Shown: positions 36,402 through 46,253, counted from the stretch's first letter. The stretch: DNA of 64,000 bases from Mangrovimonas cancribranchiae (GCF_037126245.1 NZ_CP136925.1:1542001-1606000), one strand, 5' to 3'. The notes: generated from the letters alone by a model not told the origin. Made by a program: numbers and translations.

Positions 36402-38852
36402 TTATAATTTTTTGGCATTCTTGACCTTGGTATTGGTCAAAGCTATATTTATTACGTCGCTCATATCGGAAACATAATGAAACGTTAATCCTTTAAGATA
36501 TTCTTCTTTAATTTCATCGATATCTCTTTTATTGTCTTCACAAAGAATAATTTCTTTTATTCTAGCACGTTTAGCGGCTAAAATCTTTTCTTTTATTCCG
36601 CCAACAGGTAGTACTTTACCTCGTAATGTTATCTCGCCTGTCATAGCTAAGTTTTTCTTCACTTTGCGTTGTGTAAATAGCGATACTAGCGAAGTTAACA
36701 TAGTAATTCCTGCACTTGGTCCATCTTTAGGAGTTGCCCCTTCTGGCACATGAATATGAACATTATAATTATCGAATACCTCTGGATTTATACCAAATGT
36801 TTTCGCATTAGATTTAATATACTCCATGGCAATAGTAGCAGATTCTTTCATCACCTTGCCAAGGTTTCCGGTAATGCTTAAATTACCTTTTCCTTTTGAA
36901 AGTATAGATTCGATAAATAAAATATCACCTCCTACTCTTGTCCAAGCTAAACCTGTTACTACACCAGCAACATTATTATTTTCGTATTTATCACGTTCTA
37001 GTTTAGGTGCACCAAGAACCTCAACAACATCATCGTTGGTAACTTTTATGTTGTAATCTTCTTCCATAGCTATATTTTTGGCAGCATAGCGTACCATTTT
37101 AGCTACTTGTTTATTTAAACCACGAACACCAGATTCTCTTGTATAGCCTTCTACAATTTTTTCTAATTGTGGTTTACCTATTTTTAGGTTATCGGTATTT
37201 AAACCATGTTCTTTTAATTGATCTGGTAACAAATGCCTTTTAGCTATTTCCACTTTTTCTTCAATAGTATAGCCAGTAACATTAATAACTTCCATTCTAT
37301 CACGTAATGCTGGCTGAATTGTAGACAGTGTGTTACATGTTGCTATAAACATAACTTTAGATAGGTCGTAACCCATTTCTAAAAAATTGTCATGAAACTC
37401 GCTATTTTGTTCTGGGTCTAAAACTTCTAACATGGCCGATGAAGGGTCGCCTTGATGTGAACTTGCCAGTTTGTCTATTTCATCCAATACAAATACTGGG
37501 TTTGATGTTCCTGCCTTTTTAAGATTTTGAATTATTCTACCTGGCATGGCACCAATATATGTTTTTCTGTGACCGCGTATTTCGGCTTCGTCACGCAAAC
37601 CACCTAACGACATACGGACGTATTCTCTACCCAAGGCTTCGGCGATAGATTTTCCTAAAGAGGTTTTACCAACTCCTGGAGGTCCGTATAGACAAAGAAT
37701 TGGCGATTTCATATCGTTACGCAACTTAAGTACGGCTAAATACTCTATAATACGACGTTTCACATCGTCTAATCCATAATGGTCACGATCTAAAATTTTC
37801 TTAGCACGTTTTAAATCAAACTTATCTTTACTAAACTCATTCCAAGGAAGTTCTAAAAACAAATCTAGATAATTACGCTGAATAGAGTACTCTGCAACTT
37901 GTGGATTCATGCGTTGCATTTTTGCTATTTCTTTTTCAAAATGCTTGGCTACTTTGTCGTCCCAGTTTTTGCTTTTGGCACGCTCTTTCATTTCTTCCAA
38001 CTCCTGGTCGTGGCTTACGCCTCCCAATTCTTCTTGAATGGTTTTCATTTGCTGATGAAGGAAATATTCGCGTTGCTGTTGACTCATATCGTTTTGAACC
38101 TTAAGCTGAATATCATTTTTAAGCTCCAGTTTTTGGAACTCTATATTCATATACTTTAAGGTTTCGAGAGAGCGATCTTTTAAATGATTTATCTCAAGTA
38201 ACTTTTGCTTATCCTTAACATCTAAATTCATATTAGACGAGACAAAGTTTACCAAAAAGGAGTTACTTTGAATATTTTTGATAGCAAACGATGCTTCTGT
38301 TGGAATGTTTGGGCTATCTTTTATAATTTGTAGTGCCAAGTCTTTAATAGAATCGATAATGGCTCCAAACTCCTTACTTGTTGGTTCTGGTTTTTCTTCT
38401 TTAACATCGCTTACCGTTGCTGTCATATAAGGTTCTTCTGTTAAAACCTCATCTATTTTAAAGCGCTTTTTTCCTTGTATAATAACAGTTACATTGCCAT
38501 CTGGCATTTTTAGCACACGTAAAATACGTGCTACAGTTCCTGTTTTATAAATATCGGTTGGCGAAGGGTTTTCTACCTCTTCATCTTTTTGAGCAACAAC
38601 ACCAATTACCTTGCTTCCTGAATTGGCATCATTAATTAACTTTATAGATTTATCTCTACCAGCGGTTATAGGAATAACAACACCAGGGAATAATACTGTA
38701 TTACGTAACGATAATATAGGTAGGGTTTCGGGTAGATCTTCTTTGTTAATTTCTTCTTCGTCTTCTGGAGTCATTAACGGAATTAACTCGGCATTCTCAT
38801 CAAACTCTTGTAATGACAAACTGTCAAGACTTAAAAAACTTGTTTTCTTCAT
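36402..38852 (-). CDS. lon: ATP-dependent protease Lon
   Basis: The 816-residue cytoplasmic protease degrades misfolded and regulatory proteins. It has the N-terminal substrate-binding domain ([19 protein letters not shown], about 44-245), a coiled linker, an AAA+ domain with Walker [10 protein letters not shown] (about 388-396) and Walker [11 protein letters not shown], and a C-terminal protease domain with the catalytic Ser in DGPSAGITM (about 714) and Lys in [13 protein letters not shown] (about 756). Length and motifs are standard. It is monocistronic; its upstream region faces the ECF sigma gene. Confidence 0.98.
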   Translation of the reverse strand: MKKTSFLSLDSLSLQEFDENAELIPLMTPEDEEEINKEDLPETLPILSLRNTVLFPGVVIPITAGRDKSIKLINDANSGSKVIGVVAQKDEEVENPSPTDIYKTGTVARILRVLKMPDGNVTVIIQGKKRFKIDEVLTEEPYMTATVSDVKEEKPEPTSKEFGAIIDSIKDLALQIIKDSPNIPTEASFAIKNIQSNSFLVNFVSSNMNLDVKDKQKLLEINHLKDRSLETLKYMNIEFQKLELKNDIQLKVQNDMSQQQREYFLHQQMKTIQEELGGVSHDQELEEMKERAKSKNWDDKVAKHFEKEIAKMQRMNPQVAEYSIQRNYLDLFLELPWNEFSKDKFDLKRAKKILDRDHYGLDDVKRRIIEYLAVLKLRNDMKSPILCLYGPPGVGKTSLGKSIAEALGREYVRMSLGGLRDEAEIRGHRKTYIGAMPGRIIQNLKKAGTSNPVFVLDEIDKLASSHQGDPSSAMLEVLDPEQNSEFHDNFLEMGYDLSKVMFIATCNTLSTIQPALRDRMEVINVTGYTIEEKVEIAKRHLLPDQLKEHGLNTDNLKIGKPQLEKIVEGYTRESGVRGLNKQVAKMVRYAAKNIAMEEDYNIKVTNDDVVEVLGAPKLERDKYENNNVAGVVTGLAWTRVGGDILFIESILSKGKGNLSITGNLGKVMKESATIAMEYIKSNAKTFGINPEVFDNYNVHIHVPEGATPKDGPSAGITMLTSLVSLFTQRKVKKNLAMTGEITLRGKVLPVGGIKEKILAAKRARIKEIILCEDNKRDIDEIKEEYLKGLTFHYVSDMSDVINIALTNTKVKNAKKL

Positions 38853-39079
38853 AGTAATATTTGAGCCATTCTGTCATAATTAATGTAATATAACAGAAAT
38901 CAATTGCTTATTTTTAAATTAAAAAATCAAATGTCTCTTTGTGTTTCAAGCATTTAAGCTAATAACCAAGATACATTTGCTACCTATACCGACAATTAAT
39001 ATGCCACGAATTATTTTTTTTCTAGATAACTGTAACAAACAAAACATTGTATTATCTATATAATAGCAAAACGCTTTAA

Positions 39080-39640
39080 TTGACACTAACCCATCAAAAT
39101 ATCGAACAGCTTATTAAGCTTTGCAAAGTAGGTAACCAACTTGCGCAATTGGAAATCTACAACAGGTACCACAAAGCTATGTATAACATAAGCTATAGGA
39201 TTGTAAAAAACGATTTTGTCGCAGAAGACATTATGCAAGATGCCTTTTTAACGGCATTTACAAAACTTAATAGCCTAAACGATATAAACACATTTGGTGC
39301 TTGGTTAAAACGTATTGTAGTAAACAAAAGTATTTATCATTTTAATAAAAATAGTAAATACCAAAACGTTCCTTTTGATGATGTTGCTTTTAAAATTGAA
39401 GAAGACTCGAGTATAGATAATAGCTCTGAGAATTTTTCACAACTAAAAGCTAAAGAAATTCTTAAAACAATGAATTCGCTTAAAGAAAACTATAGAATTG
39501 CTTTAACCCTACATTTAATTGAAGGATACGATTACGAGGAAATATGTGATATTATGAATTTGTCTTACGCTAATTGCAGAACAACTATTTCTAGAGCTAA
39601 AGCTAGTTTAAGACAAAAGTTAGAACCTATGGTTAATTAA
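39080..39640 (+). CDS. ECF-type RNA polymerase sigma factor
   Basis: The 186-residue sigma-70 family protein has region 2 (YNRYHKAMYNISYRIVKNDFVAEDIMQDAFLTAF, about 24-57) and region 4 (LKENYRIALTLHLIEGYDYEEICDIMNLSYANCRTTISRAKASLRQKL, about 134-181), joined by a short linker as in ECF sigmas. TTG at 39080 is the only upstream start: a stop codon lies directly before it and the next Met (residue 30) would cut into region 2. It heads an operon with a membrane protein and a secreted repeat protein. The 5' region contains tgtaacaaa, a motif I associate with flavobacterial ECF genes, with low certainty. Confidence 0.93.
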   Translation: MTLTHQNIEQLIKLCKVGNQLAQLEIYNRYHKAMYNISYRIVKNDFVAEDIMQDAFLTAFTKLNSLNDINTFGAWLKRIVVNKSIYHFNKNSKYQNVPFDDVAFKIEEDSSIDNSSENFSQLKAKEILKTMNSLKENYRIALTLHLIEGYDYEEICDIMNLSYANCRTTISRAKASLRQKLEPMVN

Positions 39641-39650
39641 TTAAGAGCTT

Positions 39651-40202
39651 ATGAAAGATGATTTAGAACAACTATTTAGTAATTTAAAAGGTGATTTTGA
39701 TATAGAATCCCCTAGAAAAGAACACCAAAAAAGATTCATGAAAAAGCTCCAACACCAAGAGCAAGACAAATCTAAAACACCTTTCTTTTCATGGAAACCT
39801 TTAGCAAGCATTGCAGCCATTGTAACCTTAATTTTTACAGTAGCGGTACTTAATAACAATACACAAGAAGCTGTTTCTTTAGCCAATGTGTCTCCAGAAA
39901 TGGCTCAGGCAGAAAATTTCTTTACGGCAACAATTACGGCTGAATTAAAGAAATTAAACCAGGCCAAAAACCCGGAAACAACATTGATTATTAAAGACGC
40001 CATGTTGCAACTTGATAAACTAGAACATGAGTACGAAAAATTAAAAACCGATTTAGCAAAAAGTGGTCAAGATCAACGGGTTATTTACGCCATGATATCC
40101 AATTTTCAAAGCAGAATTGACATTTTACAAAACACTCTAAAACAAATAGACTTACAAAATCAATTAAAACACACAGATTATGACACCAATAATACATTTT
40201 AA
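39651..40202 (+). CDS. Single-pass membrane protein, candidate anti-sigma factor
   Basis: The 183-residue protein has a charged cytoplasmic N terminus (1-48), one membrane helix (about 50-67, PLASIAAIVTLIFTVAVL) and a periplasmic coiled-coil region (about 80-175, TITAELKKLNQ ... LQNTLKQIDLQNQ). No named zinc anti-sigma motif is visible. Position 10 bp after an ECF sigma gene and the topology suggest an anti-sigma factor, which is an inference. Its 3' end overlaps the next gene by 23 bases in another frame. Confidence 0.8.
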   Translation: MKDDLEQLFSNLKGDFDIESPRKEHQKRFMKKLQHQEQDKSKTPFFSWKPLASIAAIVTLIFTVAVLNNNTQEAVSLANVSPEMAQAENFFTATITAELKKLNQAKNPETTLIIKDAMLQLDKLEHEYEKLKTDLAKSGQDQRVIYAMISNFQSRIDILQNTLKQIDLQNQLKHTDYDTNNTF

Positions 40203-41259
40203 AACATTACTCGTTTTTTTACTTGTTCCTTTATTTTCATTTGCAACAGTAAACGATAAGCACGAAAAGGAAAAAACGATAAAACGTAGCTTTAATGTTA
40301 ATGCTAATGCCGAGTTACATATAGATAACAGTTACGGAAACCTAAATATCATCACTTGGAATGAAAATAAAATTACTATTGAGGTTACTATAAAAACAAG
40401 TGGTAATAATGAAGAAAAAGTTCAAAAGAAATTAGAAAACATCACAGTTGATTTTGAAAGCTCTAACAACCGTGTTTCAGCAAAAACAATTTTCAATAAG
40501 CTCAAGAGTAGTTGGTGGAATTGGGGCGGAAATAGCAACATAAACATGCAAGTTAATTACCTAGTAAAAATGCCCATAACAAATGCTGTAAACTTAAGTA
40601 ACGACTATGGAAACATCAATTTAGATAAACTAGAAGGTCGCGCTGTAATTAACTGCGACTACGGTAAAATAACCACCAAAGAATTACTAGCCGACAACAA
40701 TAGTTTTAATTTCGATTATACCAAAGGCTGTTATTTCGACTACATAAAAAGCGGTAGTATTAATGCCGATTATAGCGATTTTACCATTTCAAAAGTTGAA
40801 AATATTACTATAAATGCCGATTATACAAATACCGAAATTGAACTTGCCGAAAACGTTCATTACAATTGCGATTATGGAACCGTAAAAATTGATCAAGTAA
40901 ATAATATTGAAGGCAACGGCGACTACCTTACTGTTGTTGTTGGCGATGTTTACAAAAACGCTTCTATTAAAGCTGATTTTGGTTCTATAAAAATAGACAA
41001 CATGACTAAAAATGCCGGAAACATTACTATAGAATCGGATTACACAGGCATAAAAATAGGGTACGAAGCCGGTTATAACTTTAACTTTGATTTTGATTTA
41101 TCTTATGCATCTCTAAGTAGTGACAATGCATTACAATTTTCTTTAAAAGATAAAGATGGTAGCGATAAAAAATATAAAGGTTATTACGGCAGTCCAAATT
41201 CTGGAAATAGCATAACTATTGCTTCAGATTATGGGAGTGTTACTTTAAAAAGAAAGTAA
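40180..41259 (+). CDS. Secreted DUF4097-like repeat protein
   Basis: The 359-residue protein has a signal peptide (1-22, FSFA-T). It then shows about a dozen copies of a short motif of the form N/A/C-D-Y-G-x-I/V-x-I (examples NDYGNINL, CDYGKITT, ADYTNTEI, CDYGTVKI, ADFGSIKI, SDYGSVTL) spaced by about 18-25 residues. This is the pattern of a beta-helix or solenoid, as in DUF4097 proteins. It lacks a T9SS sorting domain and a lipobox, so it is probably periplasmic. As third gene of the ECF operon it may be the sensor ligand or a main output of that sigma factor. Function unknown. Confidence 0.82.
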   Translation: MTPIIHFKTLLVFLLVPLFSFATVNDKHEKEKTIKRSFNVNANAELHIDNSYGNLNIITWNENKITIEVTIKTSGNNEEKVQKKLENITVDFESSNNRVSAKTIFNKLKSSWWNWGGNSNINMQVNYLVKMPITNAVNLSNDYGNINLDKLEGRAVINCDYGKITTKELLADNNSFNFDYTKGCYFDYIKSGSINADYSDFTISKVENITINADYTNTEIELAENVHYNCDYGTVKIDQVNNIEGNGDYLTVVVGDVYKNASIKADFGSIKIDNMTKNAGNITIESDYTGIKIGYEAGYNFNFDFDLSYASLSSDNALQFSLKDKDGSDKKYKGYYGSPNSGNSITIASDYGSVTLKRK

Positions 41260-41261
41260 AC

Positions 41262-41294
41262 AAAAAAGCCTCTCAGTTTTGAGAGGCTTTTTTT
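41262..41294. terminator. Bidirectional terminator
   Basis: An aaaaaagcctctc / gagaggcttttttt stem with a 6-base loop lies between the convergent DUF4097-like and lipocalin-like genes and has U-runs in both directions. Confidence 0.92.
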
Positions 41295-41316
41295 TATTAT
41301 TCATTTAAAAGTTGGT

Positions 41317-41925
41317 TTACAACCTATTTAAAACTGTTATTGAGTTAACTATAGTTACTGTTTCTGCACCATTAGCTGTTTCCACTTCTTGCGTATCTTG
41401 CGTCATGGTAAGTGTTTGCCCACCATTAGAAAATGAATATTCTGCTGTTTGCGAACCTCCAAATTCAGACATATCTACACCTTCAAAACTAAAATCAAAA
41501 AAAGTGCCATCAGTCGTCATTGTATTTCCATCTGTTGTATAAGTTCCAGAACCTGTCACATCGGTATATGTTTGCGACATAGTCTGTGTTGGTTGCCCAT
41601 CCATTAAAATAGTTAATTCCATATTGTAATTACCATTAGCTTCAAAAGTACTTTCGGTAAAAGTTACAATATAGTCCATTTCTACACCTTCAACTTCAAA
41701 ACCAGAGGAAAAGACTTGTCCCATCATATCTATTTCGTTAGCAGTAGTTGCTTCAAAAGAAACTATTTCCCAATCACCAATTAAATCAGTCGAATTTACT
41801 GATCCACCACCGCCGCCAGTTTCTCCAGCGTTATTACTAAAATCTCCATCTAAAGGTTCATTTTCGCAAGCGGTTAATGCTAAAATAGAAAGAAAAAGTA
41901 AGGTTATCTGTTTTAAATTTTTCAT
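41317..41925 (-). CDS. Lipocalin-like lipoprotein
   Basis: The 202-residue lipoprotein has signal LLFLSILALTAC (Cys19), a Gly/Ser-rich spacer (GETGGGGGSVNST) and a beta-rich domain starting LIGDWEIVSFEATT. The strand pattern up to TLTMTQDTQEVE fits the lipocalin-like family of Bacteroidota lipoproteins. Ligand and role are unknown. A glycine-rich tether after the lipid-bearing cysteine is common in exported lipoproteins of this phylum. Monocistronic. Confidence 0.8.
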   Translation of the reverse strand: MKNLKQITLLFLSILALTACENEPLDGDFSNNAGETGGGGGSVNSTDLIGDWEIVSFEATTANEIDMMGQVFSSGFEVEGVEMDYIVTFTESTFEANGNYNMELTILMDGQPTQTMSQTYTDVTGSGTYTTDGNTMTTDGTFFDFSFEGVDMSEFGGSQTAEYSFSNGGQTLTMTQDTQEVETANGAETVTIVNSITVLNRL

Positions 41926-41963
41926 AATAGATTTAAGTTTATTTAAACAAACATAATAATTTT

Positions 41964-43292
41964 TTAATCAACCACTTTTTTTTGCGTTTTTAATACACGA
42001 AATAACAATATAATACCTAGCAAGAAAAAGATAAATAAAAACACAATAGCATTACGCATACTTCCTGTAACTTGATCAATGGTTCCATAAATAACCATAC
42101 CTATTACAATACCAACTTTTTCAGATACATCGAAAAAACTAAAATACGACGTTGTGTCTTTTGTTTCAGGCAAAAACTTAGAGTAAGTAGATCGTGATAA
42201 GGATTGAATACCTCCCATAACTAAACCTACAAACGATGCTGTTATATAAAACTCTATAGGTTTTGTAACAAAATATGCGGCAAAACACATAGCCATCCAA
42301 ATAAAGTTAACGGCGATTAACGTTTTTATATTCCCTATTTTTTCTGATACTCGCGATGTTAAAACCGCGCCTAAAATAGCGACTACTTGTATAACTAAAA
42401 TACTTATAATAAGCCCCATGGTTTTTTCCTGGTCTGTACCCCATTCTATTTCCTGCTCACCAAAATAGGTTGCCACCAACATGATTGTTTGTACAGCCAT
42501 ACTGTACACAAAAAAGGCATACAAATAACGCTTTAGAATAATATTTTGTTTTAAAGCTTGCCAAACTGTATTAAGCTCTTTAAAACCATTCATTAATACA
42601 TGTTTTGTAACTTTTCTTCCTGTGGAAACCCCTTTGGGTAAAATGTAGAATGTATACTGACTAAATAATACCCACCACAAACCAACAGTTATAAACGAAT
42701 ACCGCATAGCTTTTACGGCAGTTTCTTCTGCTGTTCCTGTTATACCAAACTGTTCAGGATACATAACCATTGCTAAATTAATTAGAAGCAATAATACACT
42801 TCCTATATATCCCATTGAAAACCCTTTGGCGCTCACACGATCTTGTTGTTCTGAAAAAGCAATATCTGGCAAATAAGAGTTGTAAAACACCAAACTTCCC
42901 CAGTAACCTATTAAGCCAAAAAAGTAAAACAGTAAACTTAAATGTATATAATCTAGACTAAACCAATTTAAACCTATGCAGCCAACTCCACCTAAATAAC
43001 AGAAAAACTTCATGAAGGCTTTTTTATTACCAAGGTAATCGGCAACCCCCGATAATATTGGAGAAATAAATGCGACTACTAAAAATGTAAAAGCTGTAAC
43101 AAACGAAATTAGCGCCGTATTTTTAACCTCAAACCCAAAGGCTTGCACTTTATTACCATCAATAAAGTTTAAAGTCCCGTAGAATATTGGGAATATGGTT
43201 GATGCTATGGTAAGTGTGTAAACCGAATTTGCCCAATCGTAAAACGCCCATGCGTTAAGAAGTTTTTTACTTCCTTTTTTAAATTTATCCAT
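41964..43292 (-). CDS. MFS transporter, UMF1 (Atg22-like) family
   Basis: The 442-residue inner membrane protein has about 12 hydrophobic helices and the family opening LLNAWAFYDWANSVYTLTIASTIFPIFY. The central LSRSTYSKFLPETKDTTSYFSFFDVSEKVGIVIG motif is also typical of the UMF1/Atg22-like group of major facilitators. The substrate is unknown. The start codon at 43290-43292 lies directly behind the U-run of the terminator of the upstream M48 gene, leaving only 8 bases between hairpin and AUG. Confidence 0.92.
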   Translation of the reverse strand: MDKFKKGSKKLLNAWAFYDWANSVYTLTIASTIFPIFYGTLNFIDGNKVQAFGFEVKNTALISFVTAFTFLVVAFISPILSGVADYLGNKKAFMKFFCYLGGVGCIGLNWFSLDYIHLSLLFYFFGLIGYWGSLVFYNSYLPDIAFSEQQDRVSAKGFSMGYIGSVLLLLINLAMVMYPEQFGITGTAEETAVKAMRYSFITVGLWWVLFSQYTFYILPKGVSTGRKVTKHVLMNGFKELNTVWQALKQNIILKRYLYAFFVYSMAVQTIMLVATYFGEQEIEWGTDQEKTMGLIISILVIQVVAILGAVLTSRVSEKIGNIKTLIAVNFIWMAMCFAAYFVTKPIEFYITASFVGLVMGGIQSLSRSTYSKFLPETKDTTSYFSFFDVSEKVGIVIGMVIYGTIDQVTGSMRNAIVFLFIFFLLGIILLFRVLKTQKKVVD

Positions 43293-43319
43293 AAAAAAAA
43301 GCTGCTTTTTTTAAGCAGC
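43293..43319 (-). terminator. Terminator of the M48 protease gene, abutting the MFS start codon
   Basis: On the - strand a gctgctt/aagcagc stem is followed by eight U and then immediately by the ATG of the MFS gene. Confidence 0.85.
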
Positions 43320-43353
43320 TTCTAAAGTAAGTATTTATTTTTTATTTCGGTTT

Positions 43354-44190
43354 TTAAAACTTTGAAATTGGTCTAAATGTATTTATTCCAAACTTTTTTG
43401 CTTCCGCTTTTGCTTGTGGTGCTAATGCTTTTAAATTATCTATTCTTGAATCGTTAGACGGGTGTGTACTTAACATTTCTGGTGGCGCTTCTCCTCCACT
43501 AGCAGCTTTCATGCGTACCCATAGGTTTGCAGCTTCATCTGGATTATATCCGGCTATAGCCATTAAATACAAGCCTATTTTATCAGCTTCTGTTTCATGC
43601 GCTCTACTAAAAGGCAACATACCACCTACCTGAGTTCCTATACCATAAGCTTGGTTGTAAAGTTCTAAATTTTCATCATCCTGTAAAGCTACATTAAGTC
43701 CTATAGCACCTACTTGCTGTAACATGCCTGCACTCATACGTTGTTGACCGTGATTTGCTAATGCGTGGGCAACTTCGTGCCCCATAATAGCAGCAACACC
43801 TGTTTCGCTTTCGGCAATAGGCAAAATGCCTGTATAGAAGACAATTTTTCCTCCTGGCATACACCAAGCATTTACAGTTTTATCATCAATTAAGTTGTAC
43901 TCCCATTCGTAATCGCTTAAATACCCTTGATGCCCATTAGCATTTAACCAACGTTCGGCAGCTACAGCAATTCGCTGTCCCACACGTTTAATCATTTCAG
44001 CTCTAGCTGTTCCTGTTTCTACATCGCTTTCTGCTAGTACTTGGTTATATTGCTGAAAAGACGCTGGAAATAAGGCACTATTTTCTGTACCTGGCAATGC
44101 CATAGTTTGTTTTCCTGTAAATGGATTTGTGGCGCAAGACAAAAATAGTCCTGTAGCCACTACTACAGCTATTTTACTTTTTAATTTCAT
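43354..44190 (-). CDS. M48 family metallopeptidase lipoprotein
   Basis: The 278-residue lipoprotein has signal VVATGLFLSC (Cys19) and the zinc protease motif MGHEVAHALANH (His138, Glu139, His142), with the third ligand Glu in HETEADKIGLYLMAIAGYNP. This is the short LoiP/YggG-like M48 form without membrane helices, expected in the periplasm on a membrane. It also carries the WCMPGGKIVFYTGIL motif typical of the group. The role is probably proteolytic quality control of envelope proteins. Monocistronic, with its terminator just before the MFS gene. Confidence 0.94.
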   Translation of the reverse strand: MKLKSKIAVVVATGLFLSCATNPFTGKQTMALPGTENSALFPASFQQYNQVLAESDVETGTARAEMIKRVGQRIAVAAERWLNANGHQGYLSDYEWEYNLIDDKTVNAWCMPGGKIVFYTGILPIAESETGVAAIMGHEVAHALANHGQQRMSAGMLQQVGAIGLNVALQDDENLELYNQAYGIGTQVGGMLPFSRAHETEADKIGLYLMAIAGYNPDEAANLWVRMKAASGGEAPPEMLSTHPSNDSRIDNLKALAPQAKAEAKKFGINTFRPISKF

Positions 44191-44271
44191 AAGTTAGTGT
44201 TTTATATTATCTCTAATTAAAAATACAAAAATCGTTCCTAATAAAACAACAATCAAAAAAGAATTAATTTA

Positions 44272-44311
44272 TTTTATTTATAAGCTTTCATTTTTATTTA
44301 TAAGCTTTCAT
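44272..44311. repeat. 20-bp tandem duplication
   Basis: Two perfect head-to-tail copies of ttttatttataagctttcat lie in the intergenic space between the divergent M48 and msrB genes, about 80 bases upstream of each start. Confidence 0.95.
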
Positions 44312-44394
44312 TCAACGTTATTTTAACTTTAACATTGTAATTTGTTATTTAAGCGACTTGTCTTCGACAAAATAAAAAACACAAATTGATTAAC

Positions 44395-44901
44395 ATGAAA
44401 CGTGCTACTTTATTAACTATTTCAATTATATTTCTATCTTTAATAAGCTGTCACAGTCAAAATAAGCCTATGAATTCAAATAAAAAAACAACATACAACG
44501 TCAATAAAACAGATGACGAGTGGCGTAACATTTTAACCGATGAAGAATACCGCGTTTTAAGAGAGAAAGGCACCGAGCGCCCGCATACTGGAAAATACAA
44601 CCTGCATTTTGAAAAAGGAAACTACAATTGTGCTGCTTGTGGACAAACCTTGTTTGATAGTAATACTAAGTTTGATGCGCATTGTGGATGGCCTAGTTTT
44701 GACGATGCTATTGAAGGCACCATAACCTATGTAGAAGATCGCTCTTTAGGTATGGTTAGAACCGAAATTTTATGTAGCAATTGTGGAAGCCACTTAGGCC
44801 ATGTTTTTAAAGATGGCCCAACAAAGACTGGGTTGCGATATTGTGTTAATTCGGTAAGTTTAGATTTTGAAACTAAAAACGAGCAAAACCAAGAAGATTA
44901 A
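44395..44901 (+). CDS. msrB: Peptide-methionine (R)-S-oxide reductase, lipoprotein form
   Basis: MsrB repairs methionine-R-sulfoxide in proteins. The ATG at 44395 is preferred over the TTG at 44386 because it gives a compact lipoprotein signal MKRATLLTISIIFLSLISC (Cys19). The catalytic domain has the two zinc CxxC pairs (CAAC and CSNC), the HCGWPSFDDAI and GSHLGHVFKDGP motifs and the catalytic Cys in GLRYCVNSVSLDF. The lipobox puts the enzyme in the envelope, so it needs an extracytoplasmic electron source, which is not encoded nearby. Its stop codon overlaps that of the convergent ndh-like gene in a TTAA tetranucleotide. Confidence 0.95.
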   Translation: MKRATLLTISIIFLSLISCHSQNKPMNSNKKTTYNVNKTDDEWRNILTDEEYRVLREKGTERPHTGKYNLHFEKGNYNCAACGQTLFDSNTKFDAHCGWPSFDDAIEGTITYVEDRSLGMVRTEILCSNCGSHLGHVFKDGPTKTGLRYCVNSVSLDFETKNEQNQED

Positions 44902-46184
44902 CGGGTTCTGTTTTTATACTTAAACGGACGAATAATTAATCGTGCTTCACGGTCAAACCTAATATAGTTGTATACCCAGTTTATAAAAACTACAGCTCTA
45001 TTTCTAAAGCCTATTAAAAAGTATAAGTGCACAAACATCCATACAAACCAAGCAAAACTTCCTTGAAATTTCCAACGTTCTAAATCTACAACAGCTTTAT
45101 TTCTCCCTACTGTTCCCATAGCGCCTTTATCTTTATATTTAAAAGGAACCATTGTTTTGCCCTCTAATAATCGCACCAGATTTCCCCCTAGTTGCTCGCC
45201 TTGCTGTATAGCTGGTTGTGCCATCATAGGAAATCCGTTGGGGTAATTTTTAGTTTCCATGCTAGCAATATCGCCTACTGCAAAAACATTTTCTAAGCCT
45301 TTAACGTTATTAAATTCATCTACAACTACTCTATTCCCTCTTGTGGTAAACTTGTCGGCATCTAACCCTTTTATGTTAGTGCCTTTAACACCTGCAGCCC
45401 AAATCATGGTAGCGGTTTCAAAAACCACGTCGGTGTTTGTTCTTACTACATTTCCATCATAAGAATTTACTCGTAGGTTTTTCCATATATTCACCCCTAA
45501 TTCTTCTAAAAAATCTTCCGCTTTTTTAGAGGCTTTTTCACTCATTTGTTTTAATACGCGGTCGCCTGATTGTACTAAATTTATTTGCACACGTCTGGTA
45601 TCCAAATCTGGATAATCCTTAGGTAAAATACCTTTTTTTATTTCGGCTAGAGCTCCTGCTAGTTCAACACCTGTTGGTCCTGCGCCAACAATAACAAAGT
45701 TCATGAGCTTGTCGCGCTCTTTTAAGTCGGAAGTCAACAAAGCATCTTCAAAATTCTCTAAAATTAAGCTACGTAAGTTTAACGACTGTGGTATGGTTTT
45801 CATAGCCATAGCGTTTTGTTCAATCTCGGTATTTCCAAAGAAATTGGTTTTAGATCCTGTTGCTAATACTAAATAATCGTATTTAATATCCCCTATATTA
45901 GTTATTACAGTATTAGTATCTGTATTAATTTCTTCTACATTAGCTAACCTAAATAATATATTTGGAAAGTTTTTAAGAATTTTTCGCAACGGATACGCAA
46001 TGGAATCGGGCTCTAAACCTCCAGTTGACACTTGGTATAATAAGGGCTGAAATGTATGATAGTTATGCTTATCTAACAATACAACTTGCGCTTCTTGCTT
46101 AGACAATTGTTTCGCTAACGAAACACCTGCAAATCCGCCACCAATAATAACAATACGCGGACAGCTTAAACGAGGTATATTCAT
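44898..46184 (-). CDS. ndh: Type II NADH dehydrogenase (NAD(P)/FAD-dependent oxidoreductase)
   Basis: The 428-residue protein has an N-terminal FAD-binding motif IVIIGGGFAGVSLAKQL (11-27), a second dinucleotide-binding motif FVIVGAGPTGVELAGAL and the FAVGDIASM element. Near the C terminus is a hydrophobic segment FAWFVWMFVHLYFLIGF for membrane attachment. This is the layout of non-proton-pumping NDH-2, which moves electrons from NADH to quinone. A TACCTTTG promoter element sits 19 bases upstream of the start, so the leader is very short. It is divergent from lpdA. Confidence 0.93.
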   Translation of the reverse strand: MNIPRLSCPRIVIIGGGFAGVSLAKQLSKQEAQVVLLDKHNYHTFQPLLYQVSTGGLEPDSIAYPLRKILKNFPNILFRLANVEEINTDTNTVITNIGDIKYDYLVLATGSKTNFFGNTEIEQNAMAMKTIPQSLNLRSLILENFEDALLTSDLKERDKLMNFVIVGAGPTGVELAGALAEIKKGILPKDYPDLDTRRVQINLVQSGDRVLKQMSEKASKKAEDFLEELGVNIWKNLRVNSYDGNVVRTNTDVVFETATMIWAAGVKGTNIKGLDADKFTTRGNRVVVDEFNNVKGLENVFAVGDIASMETKNYPNGFPMMAQPAIQQGEQLGGNLVRLLEGKTMVPFKYKDKGAMGTVGRNKAVVDLERWKFQGSFAWFVWMFVHLYFLIGFRNRAVVFINWVYNYIRFDREARLIIRPFKYKNRTR

Positions 46185-46202
46185 AAGTGTATGCTTTCAA
46201 TA

Positions 46203-46210
46203 CAAAGGTA
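46203..46210 (-). promoter_or_regulatory. ndh: ndh promoter -7 element
   Basis: TACCTTTG on the - strand is a perfect TAnnTTTG match. The predicted transcript would have a leader of only about 12 bases. Confidence 0.65.
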
Positions 46211-46253
46211 TTATTTTTTTAACAGCTAAATTCATATTTCGGTTTAGGTTTCG

